Assembly (NCBI RefSeq): GCF_011393025.1
Contig: NZ_JAAOEO010000009.1
Location: 1-64,000, forward strand
Source: Neobacillus terrae
Lineage (GTDB): Bacteria; Bacillota; Bacilli; Bacillales; Cytobacillaceae
Length of the DNA stretch: 64,000 bases
Direction of reading: 5' to 3'
A program made the translations under genes and the position numbers. The notes beneath the pieces were generated by a model. It ran no database searches and was not told the origin of the DNA. It worked only from the letters and a program-made list of their open reading frames with translations. Below are positions 45,625-54,697 of the stretch, piece after piece (the first letter of the stretch is position 1; every line of letters begins with the position of its first letter).

Positions 45625-45671
45625 TCCTGCACCTCGTTTGTAAATTTCCCCGCCATCCCCGGGAACACTTG

Positions 45672-45705
45672 CATCGGCAGAGGATTCCCCTGCCGATGTC
45701 TTTTT
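45672..45705. repeat. Strong hairpin in the hemE-hemH gap
   Basis: CATCGGCA/TGCCGATG stem with an inner AG-GG/CCCCT extension. The T-run (TCTTTTT) is on the plus strand, opposite to hem transcription, so on the hem mRNA it is a hairpin without a terminator tail. Confidence 0.6.
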
Positions 45706-45743
45706 AAGCTTCATCCAAATTCATAAATAAAGAACTTTTTTCT

Positions 45744-46781
45744 TTATTTTGATGCTGAATATTCATGAATAAAGGCTGCTAATCTTTTCAGCATTTCAGG
45801 ATTTACCTCAGGAAATACTCCATGCCCCAGGTTAAATATATGTCCAGGCTCTGCCAATCCCTGGTCCAGCACTTCCTTCGCTTTTTGTTCAATAACTTCC
45901 CATGGTGCCAGCAAAATGGCAGGATCAAGATTTCCCTGAACAGTTTTAGTAATCCCTAATTCCCTTGCTTCTCTGATTGATAATCGCCAATCCAGCCCAA
46001 CTACATCAAGCGGCAGATCGTTCCATTCCATAGCAAGGTGGCTTGCTCCTACACCAAACATAATTAATGGTACGTTTTCTTCTTTTAAAGAAGAAAATAT
46101 CCGCTGCATTACTGGTTTAATATAATAGCGGTAATCTACTGTATTCAAGGCACCGACCCATGAGTCAAAAATTTGAATAGCCTTTGCCCCTGCTTTTATC
46201 TGGGATTTAACATATGTAATAATCATATCCCCCAGCTTATCCATTAATGCAAACCAGGCTTTCGGCTCCGCATACATAAACGCTTTTGTTTTGTTGTAAT
46301 TTCTTGATGGCCCGCCTTCAATCATATAACTCGCTAATGTAAAGGGAGCACCCGAAAATCCGATTAGTGGTACAGATAATTGTTCCTCTGTTAATAGTTT
46401 AATTGTATTAAGGACATACGGAACATCCTCTTCTGGATTGATTTCTCCAAGCTTTTCAACATCTTCAAGTGACTTTACAGGATTTCCAATAACCGGGCCA
46501 ATTCCTGATTTTATTTCAACATCCACACCAATAGCCGGCAGTGGAGTCATAATATCTTTATAAAGTATTGCGGCGTCTACGTTATATTGTTCCACGGGCA
46601 AGCGCGTCACATATGCACAAAGCTCAGGCTGATGGGTTATTTCAAATAAAGAATATTTCTCTTTAATGGCTCTATACTCAGGCTGCGACCTTCCAGCCTG
46701 CCTCATATACCATACTGGTGTATAATTTGTTTTTTCACCTCTTGCGGCTTTTAAAAATGTTTCGTTAATCTTCCTTGTCAT
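45744..46781 (-). CDS. hemE: Uroporphyrinogen decarboxylase HemE
   Basis: A 345-aa cytoplasmic TIM-barrel enzyme converting uroporphyrinogen III to coproporphyrinogen III. Signatures: [14 protein letters not shown] near residue 24, [18 protein letters not shown] near 135 and [14 protein letters not shown] near 320. ATG 46781 lies behind AAAGGTGG; the GTG at 46793 is part of that site. First gene of hemEHY, with a sigma-A-like promoter upstream. Confidence 0.95.
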   Translation of the reverse strand: MTRKINETFLKAARGEKTNYTPVWYMRQAGRSQPEYRAIKEKYSLFEITHQPELCAYVTRLPVEQYNVDAAILYKDIMTPLPAIGVDVEIKSGIGPVIGNPVKSLEDVEKLGEINPEEDVPYVLNTIKLLTEEQLSVPLIGFSGAPFTLASYMIEGGPSRNYNKTKAFMYAEPKAWFALMDKLGDMIITYVKSQIKAGAKAIQIFDSWVGALNTVDYRYYIKPVMQRIFSSLKEENVPLIMFGVGASHLAMEWNDLPLDVVGLDWRLSIREARELGITKTVQGNLDPAILLAPWEVIEQKAKEVLDQGLAEPGHIFNLGHGVFPEVNPEMLKRLAAFIHEYSASK

Positions 46782-46904
46782 TAAGGGAGCCACCTTTCTG
46801 GAGCATATCTTTTTTCATTTTAATATATCCAACTTAAAAATAGAAACTAATTGTCCATGTTTTCCTTTTCATAACTGTCTTCACTATATAGGATTTAGCT
46901 GGTT

Positions 46905-46933
46905 TATGTATAGGCGCCAAGGATAAGTGTCAA
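46905..46933 (-). promoter_or_regulatory. Putative sigma-A promoter of hemEHY
   Basis: On the minus strand TTGACA (46933-46928), 17-nt spacer and TACATA, or 15-nt spacer and TATACA. The -35 is perfect, the -10 weak. Confidence 0.45.
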
Positions 46934-47047
46934 AAAATAGTCGTTTTTTTGTTTTCCTGACTGTAAAGAATGGATATACAAACATAATAGGGTACTTTTA
47001 GAAAAAAGAATGCCTTAAATCTTATATAAAAACAGGGGTGGATAGTA

Positions 47048-47554
47048 TTGAATATTTACATGACCACAGGAACGTATGACTTTCTTAATAGCATTCGAAA
47101 AAAACATGCGAATGAGAAAATGTCCATTATGCAAAATGCCGAAGGAGCTCTTCTTCTTCATGAGACAAATGGCGATACTGTTTTTAGTACACCAAGAAGC
47201 TATGAGGTGGTAGATTCTGCAGGTGAGTTTAAAAGCACTGCTTACGTAGTTATGAATAATATCCCTGTAACGGAGGAGGGCAGGCCATTATTTGAATATC
47301 GTTTTAACAACAGGGCAAGAATGGTTGAAAATGTACCAGGATTCCAGGCGATCCGGGTTCTGCGGCCATTATCAAGCGATACCTATATTATCCTGACTGT
47401 TTGGGATGCCGCTGACGATTTTCTAAGCTGGCAGTCCTCGAAGTCTTACGACAAGGCGCACGAAAAAAGAGGAACCGAAAAGGGGATCGATACTGTACCT
47501 AATATTTTTTCCGGCAGCTCCTACGTTACTAAATACACCATTGTCGAGGAATAA
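47048..47554 (+). CDS. hmoB: Heme-degrading monooxygenase HmoB
   Basis: A 168-aa protein related to IsdG-type monooxygenases, opening heme to release iron. The C-terminal ABM domain contains NRARMVENVPGFQAIRVLRP and the WQSSKSYDKAHEKRG helix with the heme-ligand histidine. The N-terminal domain resembles B. subtilis YhgC/HmoB, including HETNGDTVF. The start is TTG 47048, behind GGGGTGG. Divergent from hemE, as in B. subtilis, which links heme synthesis and breakdown. Confidence 0.88.
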   Translation: MNIYMTTGTYDFLNSIRKKHANEKMSIMQNAEGALLLHETNGDTVFSTPRSYEVVDSAGEFKSTAYVVMNNIPVTEEGRPLFEYRFNNRARMVENVPGFQAIRVLRPLSSDTYIILTVWDAADDFLSWQSSKSYDKAHEKRGTEKGIDTVPNIFSGSSYVTKYTIVEE

Positions 47555-47564
47555 TACAAGATTT

Positions 47565-47598
47565 AAAAGGAACAGGCCTTCCCTGTTCCTTTTTTATT
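47565..47598 (+). terminator. Terminator of hmoB
   Basis: AAAAGGAACAGG/CCTGTTCCTTTT stem followed by T-rich sequence. Confidence 0.85.
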
Positions 47599-47718
47599 AG
47601 CGAATTTCACAAAATTTATCGGGATTGCTCACCACTTGATAGGTCCTTCATATCCTGTATTACATCCCCCGGGCTATCACCCATACCCATCCGGAGATGA
47701 AAGGAAGGAGGCCTTTTT

Positions 47719-49113
47719 ATGGTTGTAGAGCTTACCGCTCTCCACTGGATATATGTACTTTTTATCGCACTCATTATTGGATTTATGGTAATGAGAAGAG
47801 ATACTACCCTGGTCTGTATCGCAGGGATATTTTTAATTGCATTCACCGCGACCGGGTCTTTAAGCAGCTCAGTGAGCAGTATCTTTAATAGCTTCATTTA
47901 TGCTATTACGGAATTGTTGTCCACTATTCTCGTTATCTCTATTATTGTAGGAATGAGCAGAACTCTGACAGTAACCGGAATCAATGATGTAATGATTTCT
48001 CCTTTTTCAAAACTTATAAAAAATTCTTCACTCGCTTATTGGATAATCGGAATTCTCATGATGGTTATTTCCTGGTTCTTCTGGCCATCCCCAGCTGTAG
48101 CTTTATTAGGGGCTGTCCTTCTGCCAGTAGCCTTAAGAGCTGGTTTACCTGCACTTGGCGTAGCAATGGCAATGAACTTATTTGGACATGGGATAGCCCT
48201 ATCCGGTGACTTCATTATCCAGGCTGCTCCGAAACTAACTGCTGACGCGGCAAGCCTCAAGGTCAGCGATGTTGTTCAGGCTAGTATTCCCTTAGTATTT
48301 GTTATGGGACTTGTCACAACAGTAACCGCTTTTTATTTCTTAAAAAGAGATATGAAAAAGGGAAAGCTTCAGTCCGAGGTGATTTCTGAAGAAAAAAAGG
48401 AAGATTCGCAAGTCCAGCCCGAGTTATTAACAGAGGGAAAAAAGCGCTTCTTTGCGATATTTGTACCTGTTTTATTTCTAATAGATGTAGCTGCCATGTA
48501 TTTTCTGCATTTACAGGGCGGAGATGCTACAGCTCTTATCGGCGGAACGTCCATCTTTATCCTCCTGGCTATAACACTTGCGGCCTATAAAAATAAAGGT
48601 CTTGAACAAACCACAGAATACTTGATTGAGGGATTTCAATTTGGTTTCAGAGTCTTCGGACCGGTCATTCCCATTGCAGCCTTCTTCTACTTAGGCGATG
48701 CTGGCTTTACTAAAATTATTGGCGATTTTTTGCCTAAGGGTTCTCAGGGAATTGTGAATGATTTAGGTGTGGCACTTGCTTCAATTGTTCCTTTGAGCAA
48801 GGAGGTTGGGGCTATAACACTAACCGCAGTCGGTGCCATTACCGGTTTGGATGGATCAGGCTTCTCCGGCATTTCCCTTGCAGGATCTATTGCCCACTTA
48901 TTTGCCATTTCGATTGGAAAGGGCGCAGCCACTCTTACTGCGCTTGGACAGATTGCAGCCATATGGGTTGGCGGAGGAACACTTGTCCCATGGGCGCTTA
49001 TTCCGGCTGCCGCAATTTGTAACGTGGATCCATTTGAACTGGCAAGAAGAAATCTGCTTCCTGTTACAATCGGCCTCGTCGTAACGACTATTGTAGCAAT
49101 GTTCCTTATCTAA
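47719..49113 (+). CDS. yhfA: YhfA-type permease, ion-transporter superfamily
   Basis: A 464-aa integral membrane protein with about twelve hydrophobic segments in two halves joined by a charged loop (about 212-250, rich in Lys/Glu). Glycine-rich turn motifs such as GHGIALSGDFIIQAAP and GAITGLDGSGFSGISLAGSI suggest re-entrant loops, as in GntP/CitM-like carriers. The substrate is unknown. ATG 47719 follows AAGGAGGCCTTTTT. I recall yhfA of 463 aa near hemEHY in B. subtilis; the symbol rests on length and place. Confidence 0.75.
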   Translation: MVVELTALHWIYVLFIALIIGFMVMRRDTTLVCIAGIFLIAFTATGSLSSSVSSIFNSFIYAITELLSTILVISIIVGMSRTLTVTGINDVMISPFSKLIKNSSLAYWIIGILMMVISWFFWPSPAVALLGAVLLPVALRAGLPALGVAMAMNLFGHGIALSGDFIIQAAPKLTADAASLKVSDVVQASIPLVFVMGLVTTVTAFYFLKRDMKKGKLQSEVISEEKKEDSQVQPELLTEGKKRFFAIFVPVLFLIDVAAMYFLHLQGGDATALIGGTSIFILLAITLAAYKNKGLEQTTEYLIEGFQFGFRVFGPVIPIAAFFYLGDAGFTKIIGDFLPKGSQGIVNDLGVALASIVPLSKEVGAITLTAVGAITGLDGSGFSGISLAGSIAHLFAISIGKGAATLTALGQIAAIWVGGGTLVPWALIPAAAICNVDPFELARRNLLPVTIGLVVTTIVAMFLI

Positions 49114-49116
49114 AAA

Positions 49117-49174
49117 AAGCTGGCCCCCATACCCCCTTCGAAATGAAGAGTAATAGGGCCGGCTTCTTATTTTC
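49117..49174 (+). terminator. Terminator of yhfA
   Basis: AAGCTGGCCC (49118-49127) pairs with GGGCCGGCTT (49156-49165), tail CTTATTTT. Confidence 0.75.
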
Positions 49175-49206
49175 GTGCCCTGGCAAACAATATTGTTAAA
49201 TAGTAA

Positions 49207-49310
49207 GGGAATCTGCTGCACTCCAGCGAAAAAACGGGCTGGCAAGACCCCGCAATGAGGTACGATTCAGGAGGCTTGCCAGTTCGTCCGCGGAAATGGA
49301 GCAGATTCCC
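49207..49310. repeat. MITE-like nested palindrome
   Basis: Outer arms GGGAATCTGCT (49207-49217) and AGCAGATTCCC (49300-49310) are perfect 11-bp inverted repeats. Inner arms CTGGCAAG (49239-49246) and CTTGCCAG (49275-49282) are also perfect. The interior has ACCCCGC as in the dispersed GC-rich family. No coding potential. Confidence 0.75.
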
Positions 49311-49337
49311 CATTTTATAAAGCCTATTTTTTAAAAG

Positions 49338-49965
49338 CTATTTTTTAGAGTAGTTGTATAAGAGAATCCATAAATAAACCCAAGCATACCCTAGGGCATA
49401 GCCTCCAATTACATCTGTTGGGAAATGGACCTGCAGTATGATTCTGCTAGCACCTAATAACAGAATAAATATAATAAATATTGCAGCCGTAATCGATTTG
49501 GCAGTTTTACTTTTAAGATCCCTAATAATGAAATAAACAGTAAAAAAATATAAAATCATTTCAACCATTGCATGGCCGCTTGGAAAGCTGTAGCTGCTAA
49601 CAGGAACAAGATGTTCCAGGTCCGGTCTGGGACGGGCTACTGAATCCTTTATCCATTTGCTTACTTCATTCCCCAGTGCAATAGCCAGCGCAAAAGCACC
49701 CATCCCTGTAAAATCTTTTTTTCGGATTAAAAAGATAGGCAAGCACGAGTAATGCAACTACCCCTATTCCCTTTTTATCCCCCATTGCTGTTAGCAGAAT
49801 AAAAAAAGAATGAAGTGCTTCTGGAACATTTAAAAATAACGCAGTCATTTTTTCATCCAGCCATAAATTTTTATCCTTTTGGACCTCCATGATGATTAGA
49901 ACTGATACAACGATAGATAAACAAAACATAATAAAAGACGGCTTATAACCATTTCTTCTCTCCAT
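49338..49965 (-). pseudogene. PAP2-family phosphatase with a frameshift
   Basis: Two overlapping frames make one protein. The N-terminal part (from ATG 49965) has a first membrane segment and runs to LLVLAYLF; the rest continues in another frame from LIRKKDFTGMGAFALAIALG. The switch lies in the T5 run near 49733-49737 (reading minus CTTTTTAATCC); removing one T restores a frame of about 208 codons. All phosphatase motifs are intact: K-x6-RP in KDSVARPRP, PSGH and SRIILQVHFPTD. The family acts on undecaprenyl- or phosphatidyl-phosphates. It is either a fresh pseudogene or a homopolymer sequencing error. Confidence 0.85.
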
Positions 49966-50154
49966 TTTTCTCCCCTTAACCCGTTTACAGTTTCTCCCTA
50001 TATATATAAACCCTTATTGTGACTTTATTTGACTGTTTCTGAGAGTATATCTGCAAACATTAAAAAGTATATGAAAATTTTTAAAGAAAATCCACTTTAT
50101 TTAATAGAAGAATGTTAAAATAGTTAGAAAATACAAACAACGGAGGAGTTTACT

Positions 50155-51351
50155 TTGCTAAAGGAAATCTTTGACTCATTGGAAAGCCGGTACGATGAAA
50201 TGGTTTCTATCCGACGCTATTTACATCAGAATCCAGAACTGTCTTTTAAAGAAGTAAATACTGCAAAATACATAAAGTCCTTTTATGATGAGCTTGGAAT
50301 TGAAGTAAGAGGAAATGTAGGCGGCAACGGAGTCGTGGCAAAGGTTTATGGAGGAAAACCGGGTAAAACAGTAGCATTGCGTGCAGACTTTGATGCGCTG
50401 CCGATCCAGGACGAAAAAGATGTACCTTACCGCTCCCTCGTACCAGGTGTCATGCATGCATGCGGGCATGATGGGCATACGGCGACTCTTTTAATACTTG
50501 CCAAAACGATTCATGAAAACAGAAACGAATTGGCAGGAACGTTCGTTTTTATTCATCAGCATGCGGAGGAATATGCCCCGGGAGGCGCGGCATCTATGAT
50601 AGAGGCTGGCTGTCTTGACGGTGTAGACGCAATCTTTGGAACGCATCTTTGGGCGTTGGAGCCATTGGGCAAAATTCAGTACCGCACAGGACCTATTATG
50701 GCCGCAGCAGACAGGTTTGAAATAAATATTCAGGGAAAAGGCGGTCATGGAGCCCAGCCTCATAATACAAAAGATGCAATCGTTACAGCCTCTCAGCTTG
50801 TTATCAATCTCCAGCAGATTGTGAGCAGGAGGGTCAATCCAGTGGATTCTGCCGTTGTTACTGTCGGTTCCTTTACCGCTGAAAATGCTTTTAATGTTAT
50901 CGCGGATAAAGCAAAGCTGATTGGTACAGTCAGAACCTTTAATGAAGATACACGGACTTTCATAGAGGAAGAAATAGAAAGGGTTACTTATGGCACCTGC
51001 TATTCCACAGAAAGTACTTATAAGTATGATTTTGTGAGAGGATATCCGGCAGTGGTAAATCCTTCTGCGGAAACAGAATTCCTAATTTCCTGCGCAAAAA
51101 ATGTTCCAGAAGTAAATATTATTGAAGAAACTGAGCCTCATATGGGAGGTGAGGATTTTGCCTATTATCTTCAAAAGGTTCCAGGGAATTTCTTTTTTAC
51201 AGGAGCCAGCCCGGCAAATGAAGAAGCAGTCTTTCCTCACCATCATCCAAGATTTGATATAGATGAGCGGGCAATGCTTATAGCAGCAAAAACACTAGGC
51301 ACTGCGGCCATCCAATATAGTTTAAAAGCGCAAGAAGCTGTACAAGTTTAA
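50155..51351 (+). CDS. yhaA: M20 family amidohydrolase YhaA
   Basis: A 398-aa di-metal hydrolase that removes N-acyl groups from amino acids or related compounds. Metal ligands and base: MHACGHDGHTATLL near residue 100, HQHAEEYAPGG near 134, GTHLWALEP near 163 and the C-terminal HMGGEDFAYYL; the lid domain carries GKGGHGAQPH. The start is TTG 50155, 8 nt after GGAGGAG. Convergent with ecsC as in B. subtilis (yhaA-ecsC). Confidence 0.88.
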   Translation: MLKEIFDSLESRYDEMVSIRRYLHQNPELSFKEVNTAKYIKSFYDELGIEVRGNVGGNGVVAKVYGGKPGKTVALRADFDALPIQDEKDVPYRSLVPGVMHACGHDGHTATLLILAKTIHENRNELAGTFVFIHQHAEEYAPGGAASMIEAGCLDGVDAIFGTHLWALEPLGKIQYRTGPIMAAADRFEINIQGKGGHGAQPHNTKDAIVTASQLVINLQQIVSRRVNPVDSAVVTVGSFTAENAFNVIADKAKLIGTVRTFNEDTRTFIEEEIERVTYGTCYSTESTYKYDFVRGYPAVVNPSAETEFLISCAKNVPEVNIIEETEPHMGGEDFAYYLQKVPGNFFFTGASPANEEAVFPHHHPRFDIDERAMLIAAKTLGTAAIQYSLKAQEAVQV

Positions 51352-51368
51352 ATTTAAAATAAGAGACC

Positions 51369-51408
51369 AGCCCCCTGCTATTTAATCGGCATGGGGGCTT
51401 TCTTTTAA
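51369..51408 (+). terminator. Terminator of yhaA
   Basis: AGCCCCC/GGGGGCT stem and TTCTTTT tail. It overlaps the last codons of ecsC on the other strand. Confidence 0.8.
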
Positions 51409-52107
51409 TATTCTGAGCCTGTAGGCATTCATCGCTGTATCTCCGAGGTGCTTTAAAAGGTTGTTGTTTGCATAGGCTCCCACAAAGGCACCAATTCCCG
51501 GAACAAGCTGAAGCAATTTTGCAAGGTCCAGATAATCACGATACTCCTGCTGAAACTCTTTCCAGTCTATTTCGATTATTTCTTCCTTCCTTTGGTCCCA
51601 ATTATCAATGATTTCAAAAGCTTCCCTCCTGGCTTCATCGCTTGAAAAGGCAAGCTTAAAAACATGAAGGATAAACAGCCGTTCTGAATATTCGCTTGTA
51701 TCGTATCCATATACGGCCGCCAATTCAAATAGTGCTTTCATTTTAATGGCTAAAAGCAATGGAAAGTCAGCGAGCCCCAGAAGAATTCCTCCCGCTCCTG
51801 TTCCCGCACCCTCAATTACGGCTGCCTTTTGATATGCAGCTATTTTTTTTCGAGCAAGCTCATCCCGCTCCTCCAATGTACTGGCAGGAGGTTGTTTTCT
51901 GAAATTAGTATATTGAGAACCGACCAATGTAGCTTTTACCATCCCTTTTATCCCCTCAGTAACAACAGAGTGAACCTTTTCGGGAATCATACCATTTATT
52001 TTTGTCTGAGCCTTTTTCGATAAACGATTCATGATCCCTGATCGTTTTTTAACCTCCTGCGTCCATTCCTGTAATTCATCGCAAAGCTTTAATTCATATT
52101 CATTCAT
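51382..52107 (-). CDS. ecsC: EcsC family protein
   Basis: A 241-aa protein, third gene of the ecs cluster. It is mostly helical; a glycine-rich helix region GAGTGAGGILLGLADFPLLLA (about residues 100-120) may insert in the membrane, and the C-terminus has LVPGIGAFVGAYANNNLLKH. The function of EcsC is not settled. ATG 52107 with a weak site GGGAAATT. It lies 79 nt after ecsB with a terminator in between, so expression may be separate from ecsAB. Confidence 0.88.
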   Translation of the reverse strand: MNEYELKLCDELQEWTQEVKKRSGIMNRLSKKAQTKINGMIPEKVHSVVTEGIKGMVKATLVGSQYTNFRKQPPASTLEERDELARKKIAAYQKAAVIEGAGTGAGGILLGLADFPLLLAIKMKALFELAAVYGYDTSEYSERLFILHVFKLAFSSDEARREAFEIIDNWDQRKEEIIEIDWKEFQQEYRDYLDLAKLLQLVPGIGAFVGAYANNNLLKHLGDTAMNAYRLRILKESPHAD

Positions 52108-52165
52108 AATTTCCCAACCTTTACAAATTATTCATACAAGTTAGTACGTTAAATATCGTATAGTG

Positions 52166-52199
52166 TTTCAAAAAAATCCCCTTTCATCAGAAAGAGGAC
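52166..52199 (-). terminator. Terminator after ecsB
   Basis: TCCTCTTTC/GAAAGGGGA stem followed by T7 on the minus strand; overlaps the ecsB stop. Confidence 0.75.
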
Positions 52200-53413
52200 C
52201 CTGGTTTCTTTATTCTCTTGTTGCTGTAAATATAAACAAAATAATACGTAAAAAGGAGACTAGCTGCAAGTGAAACAAGTGCTTCTGCAAATTCTCCCTT
52301 TACCAGAATTAATAAAGCAAAGAGAATGGCCTGTATACAAAGGACCACGGTAAGGATGAAGAAAAAGGCAGCTGCCTTATATTTCTCCTTAACCGGGTAT
52401 AAATCAACCCAAAGCTTATTTTGGTGATGATTCCATAGTGGCAGCAGCTGAAATCCTGTTAAATAAAGAAACAAAACAGACAGAAGCACCTGTCCCCATC
52501 CGAAGGATAAATAGTAAACCGCCAGACCTCCAATTACAGTAAGCCGTAGGAATAATCCCAAATAATCCCCCGTCCGAAGAAAGGTTCTGGAAAATAAATA
52601 ATGAAATGTTTTTTCAGATGAGAAAGAGATGGAACGAAGGAAAATATCCAGCCATATTCGCCTCTTTACAGAATCCTTTAATTTTGGCACATCCGTAAAC
52701 ATATTAGCCAGCCTGTAAAAGGAAGCCATTCTTTTTTCTTCCTGGGTAATAAGGGCATCCCATTTTAATCCTTTTTGTTCCGATTTCTTTTTAAAATAAA
52801 GGTAATATAAAACCATAATTAAGACCATAATCCCGAGCAACAGGAAATTTGCCTGTTTGAAGAGGAGATATACAAAAACCGCATTGACAAAAAAACGAAC
52901 AATGAAGTCCCGAACATGAACAGATTGATTTACCTCGTATTGAACCTTCCAGCCAACAGCCAGGTTCCATGCTTTTATGACCAATAAAACAACAAAGAAT
53001 GGAATAAAAAGTCCAAACCCTTTTCCGCTTACTTGTGCAAAAATTGGCATGAGTACAGCCTGAATCATCAGGAGAATATACCCCTGAAAAATAAGGCTGA
53101 CTATACCAGCACGGAAAAAAAACTTATTCAGTTTATTTTCCAGGGGCAGGAGGAACACTTTATCCGCTTCCAATAAAAAATTATAAACAGGACTGTAGGT
53201 CAGCAAAAATCCCAGCACCAGTGCCATAATAGACGCAGCAGGAAAGTCTTCCGGCAAAGTTTTGACCCACTTTTGATAATAAAAGGCGGCCGAACCAATA
53301 AGAAATAACAGCACGATCATAAGATGACCATTGAAAATATAGCGAAGATATTTTCCGATGTCCTTCATCCGCTGTCCGGAACGGTCTTTCCATAGCTTAT
53401 TTTCATCAAACAT
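52187..53413 (-). CDS. ecsB: ABC transporter permease EcsB
   Basis: A 408-aa membrane protein with about nine hydrophobic segments and basic loops (YFKKKSEQKG, KKPGSSF end). It is the channel partner of EcsA; in B. subtilis loss of EcsAB lowers exoprotein secretion, competence and sporulation and blocks site-2 protease RasP. ATG 53413 overlaps ecsA by 8 nt. The substrate is unknown. Confidence 0.9.
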   Translation of the reverse strand: MFDENKLWKDRSGQRMKDIGKYLRYIFNGHLMIVLLFLIGSAAFYYQKWVKTLPEDFPAASIMALVLGFLLTYSPVYNFLLEADKVFLLPLENKLNKFFFRAGIVSLIFQGYILLMIQAVLMPIFAQVSGKGFGLFIPFFVVLLVIKAWNLAVGWKVQYEVNQSVHVRDFIVRFFVNAVFVYLLFKQANFLLLGIMVLIMVLYYLYFKKKSEQKGLKWDALITQEEKRMASFYRLANMFTDVPKLKDSVKRRIWLDIFLRSISFSSEKTFHYLFSRTFLRTGDYLGLFLRLTVIGGLAVYYLSFGWGQVLLSVLFLYLTGFQLLPLWNHHQNKLWVDLYPVKEKYKAAAFFFILTVVLCIQAILFALLILVKGEFAEALVSLAASLLFTYYFVYIYSNKRIKKPGSSF

Positions 53414-54146
53414 AATTTTCTTCCTTTGTCAGCTGGATATACAAATCATCAAGGGTCGCACCATGCATGGAAAATTGCTCCCTTAATTCTTCCAGTGTTC
53501 CCTTTGCCCTGATCTTTCCTTCATGTAAAATAACAAACCGGTCGCAGTATCTTTCCGCTGTTGCAAGTATATGAGTGGACATCAGAATTCCTGCCCCATT
53601 TTCTTTCATTTTCTTCATTAAATCCAATAATGATTGGATTCCAAGCGGATCGAGACCAACAAATGGCTCATCTACTATGTATAGGGAAGGCTGCACCAAA
53701 AAAGCACACATAATCATTACTTTTTGCTTCATTCCCTTTGAAAAATGCGCTGGAAACCATTTTAATCGCTTTTCCATTCGGAATTCCTTTAACAGTCTGG
53801 CTGTCCGCTCTTCATAGTCCGATGGATTAAGCCCATATGCCATGGCTGTAAGCCTTAAGTGTTCTTCCAGCGTTAATTCTTCATATAAAATAGGTGTTTC
53901 AGGAATAAAGGTGAATTTCTTTCGATATGCTTCTTTATCCTCCATAAAGGTGTGGCCATTCAATTTAATCTGACCGCTATGAGGCTCCATTAGACCTATA
54001 ATATGCTTTATTGTTGTACTTTTCCCGGCACCGTTCAATCCAATTAAGCCAATAATTTCTTTTTCCTTTACATCAAACGAAACGTCTTTTAGGACAGGAT
54101 TCCTTGTATAGCCGCCTGTCAGGTTTTGAATCTCCAATAACGACAT
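53406..54146 (-). CDS. ecsA: ABC transporter ATP-binding protein EcsA
   Basis: A 246-aa ATPase: Walker A GLNGAGKSTT near residue 36, signature FSKGMKQK near 137, Walker B LYIVDEPFVGLDP near 155 and H-loop MSTHIL. The signature is SKGMK rather than SGGQ, as in the EcsA/exporter subgroup. ATG 54146. First gene of ecsABC; upstream lies a long non-coding segment shared with hit. Confidence 0.93.
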   Translation of the reverse strand: MSLLEIQNLTGGYTRNPVLKDVSFDVKEKEIIGLIGLNGAGKSTTIKHIIGLMEPHSGQIKLNGHTFMEDKEAYRKKFTFIPETPILYEELTLEEHLRLTAMAYGLNPSDYEERTARLLKEFRMEKRLKWFPAHFSKGMKQKVMIMCAFLVQPSLYIVDEPFVGLDPLGIQSLLDLMKKMKENGAGILMSTHILATAERYCDRFVILHEGKIRAKGTLEELREQFSMHGATLDDLYIQLTKEENYV

Positions 54147-54319
54147 TGCAAAACGTCCTTCCTCTTTATTATCCTGAGTACAAAATTGTGTTGCCTATAA
54201 TGTTTCATTTTAACAAAATATCCTTCATAAAAATAGAAATCCGCTGATTTGAAAATTTAAGTGCATTTTTTAAAAAATTAGGGACATCATAATTATTGAA
54301 GGGGAAAACAATCGAATTG

Positions 54320-54404
54320 AAAATGAGGTGTCTGTCGCAGACATATATCATTCAATTTAACCGCTTCATACGTTTAATAAGGGGATGGTTGTTATGCACG
54401 TTGT
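54320..54404 (+). repeat. Repeat unit 1 of the ecsA-hit intergenic locus
   Basis: TGAAAATGAGGTGT, AACCGCTTCATACGTT, AAGGGGATGGTTG. Confidence 0.6.
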
Positions 54405-54463
54405 AACTATAAACCATTTAACGTTCAGAAAGCACCGCACCGTCTAACGGCAGTTATTAAAAC

Positions 54464-54552
54464 TGAAAAATGAGGTGTTTACAAAAGACCTATCAACCGC
54501 TTTATACGTTGAGAAACCTATAAAGATACAAGGGGATGGTCAGCTTGAACGA
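54464..54552 (+). repeat. Repeat unit 2 of the ecsA-hit intergenic locus
   Basis: TGAAAAATGAGGTGT, AACCGCTTTATACGTT, AAGGGGATGGTC, then TTGAACG. Confidence 0.6.
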
Positions 54553-54587
54553 AGTAAACTCTTTATATGAACACGAACCATCATTTT

Positions 54588-54629
54588 AATAAATGAGGTG
54601 TTTATCAAAGAGAAATCCTGAAAGAACGT
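54588..54629 (+). repeat. Partial repeat unit 3 of the ecsA-hit intergenic locus
   Basis: AAATAAATGAGGTGT-type start (AATAAATGAGGTGTTTATCAAAG) ending in GAACG; it lacks the middle blocks. Confidence 0.5.
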
Positions 54630-54659
54630 CCCAATAAGAAGCATTTCCCCCTTCACAGG

Positions 54660-54697
54660 GCAGGATTCCTATGCGGATCCTGCTTTTGTTTTTTTAT
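54660..54697 (+). terminator. Strong intrinsic terminator of the candidate RNA
   Basis: GCAGGATTC/GGATCCTGC, nine pairs including one G-U, loop of six, then TTTTGTTTTTTT. Confidence 0.85.

Noticed and set aside
54320..54630. Regularly repeated ATGAGGTGT blocks as a possible CRISPR array
   Set aside because: Only three copies, unequal spacing (147 and 123 nt), identity limited to short blocks, no cas genes.
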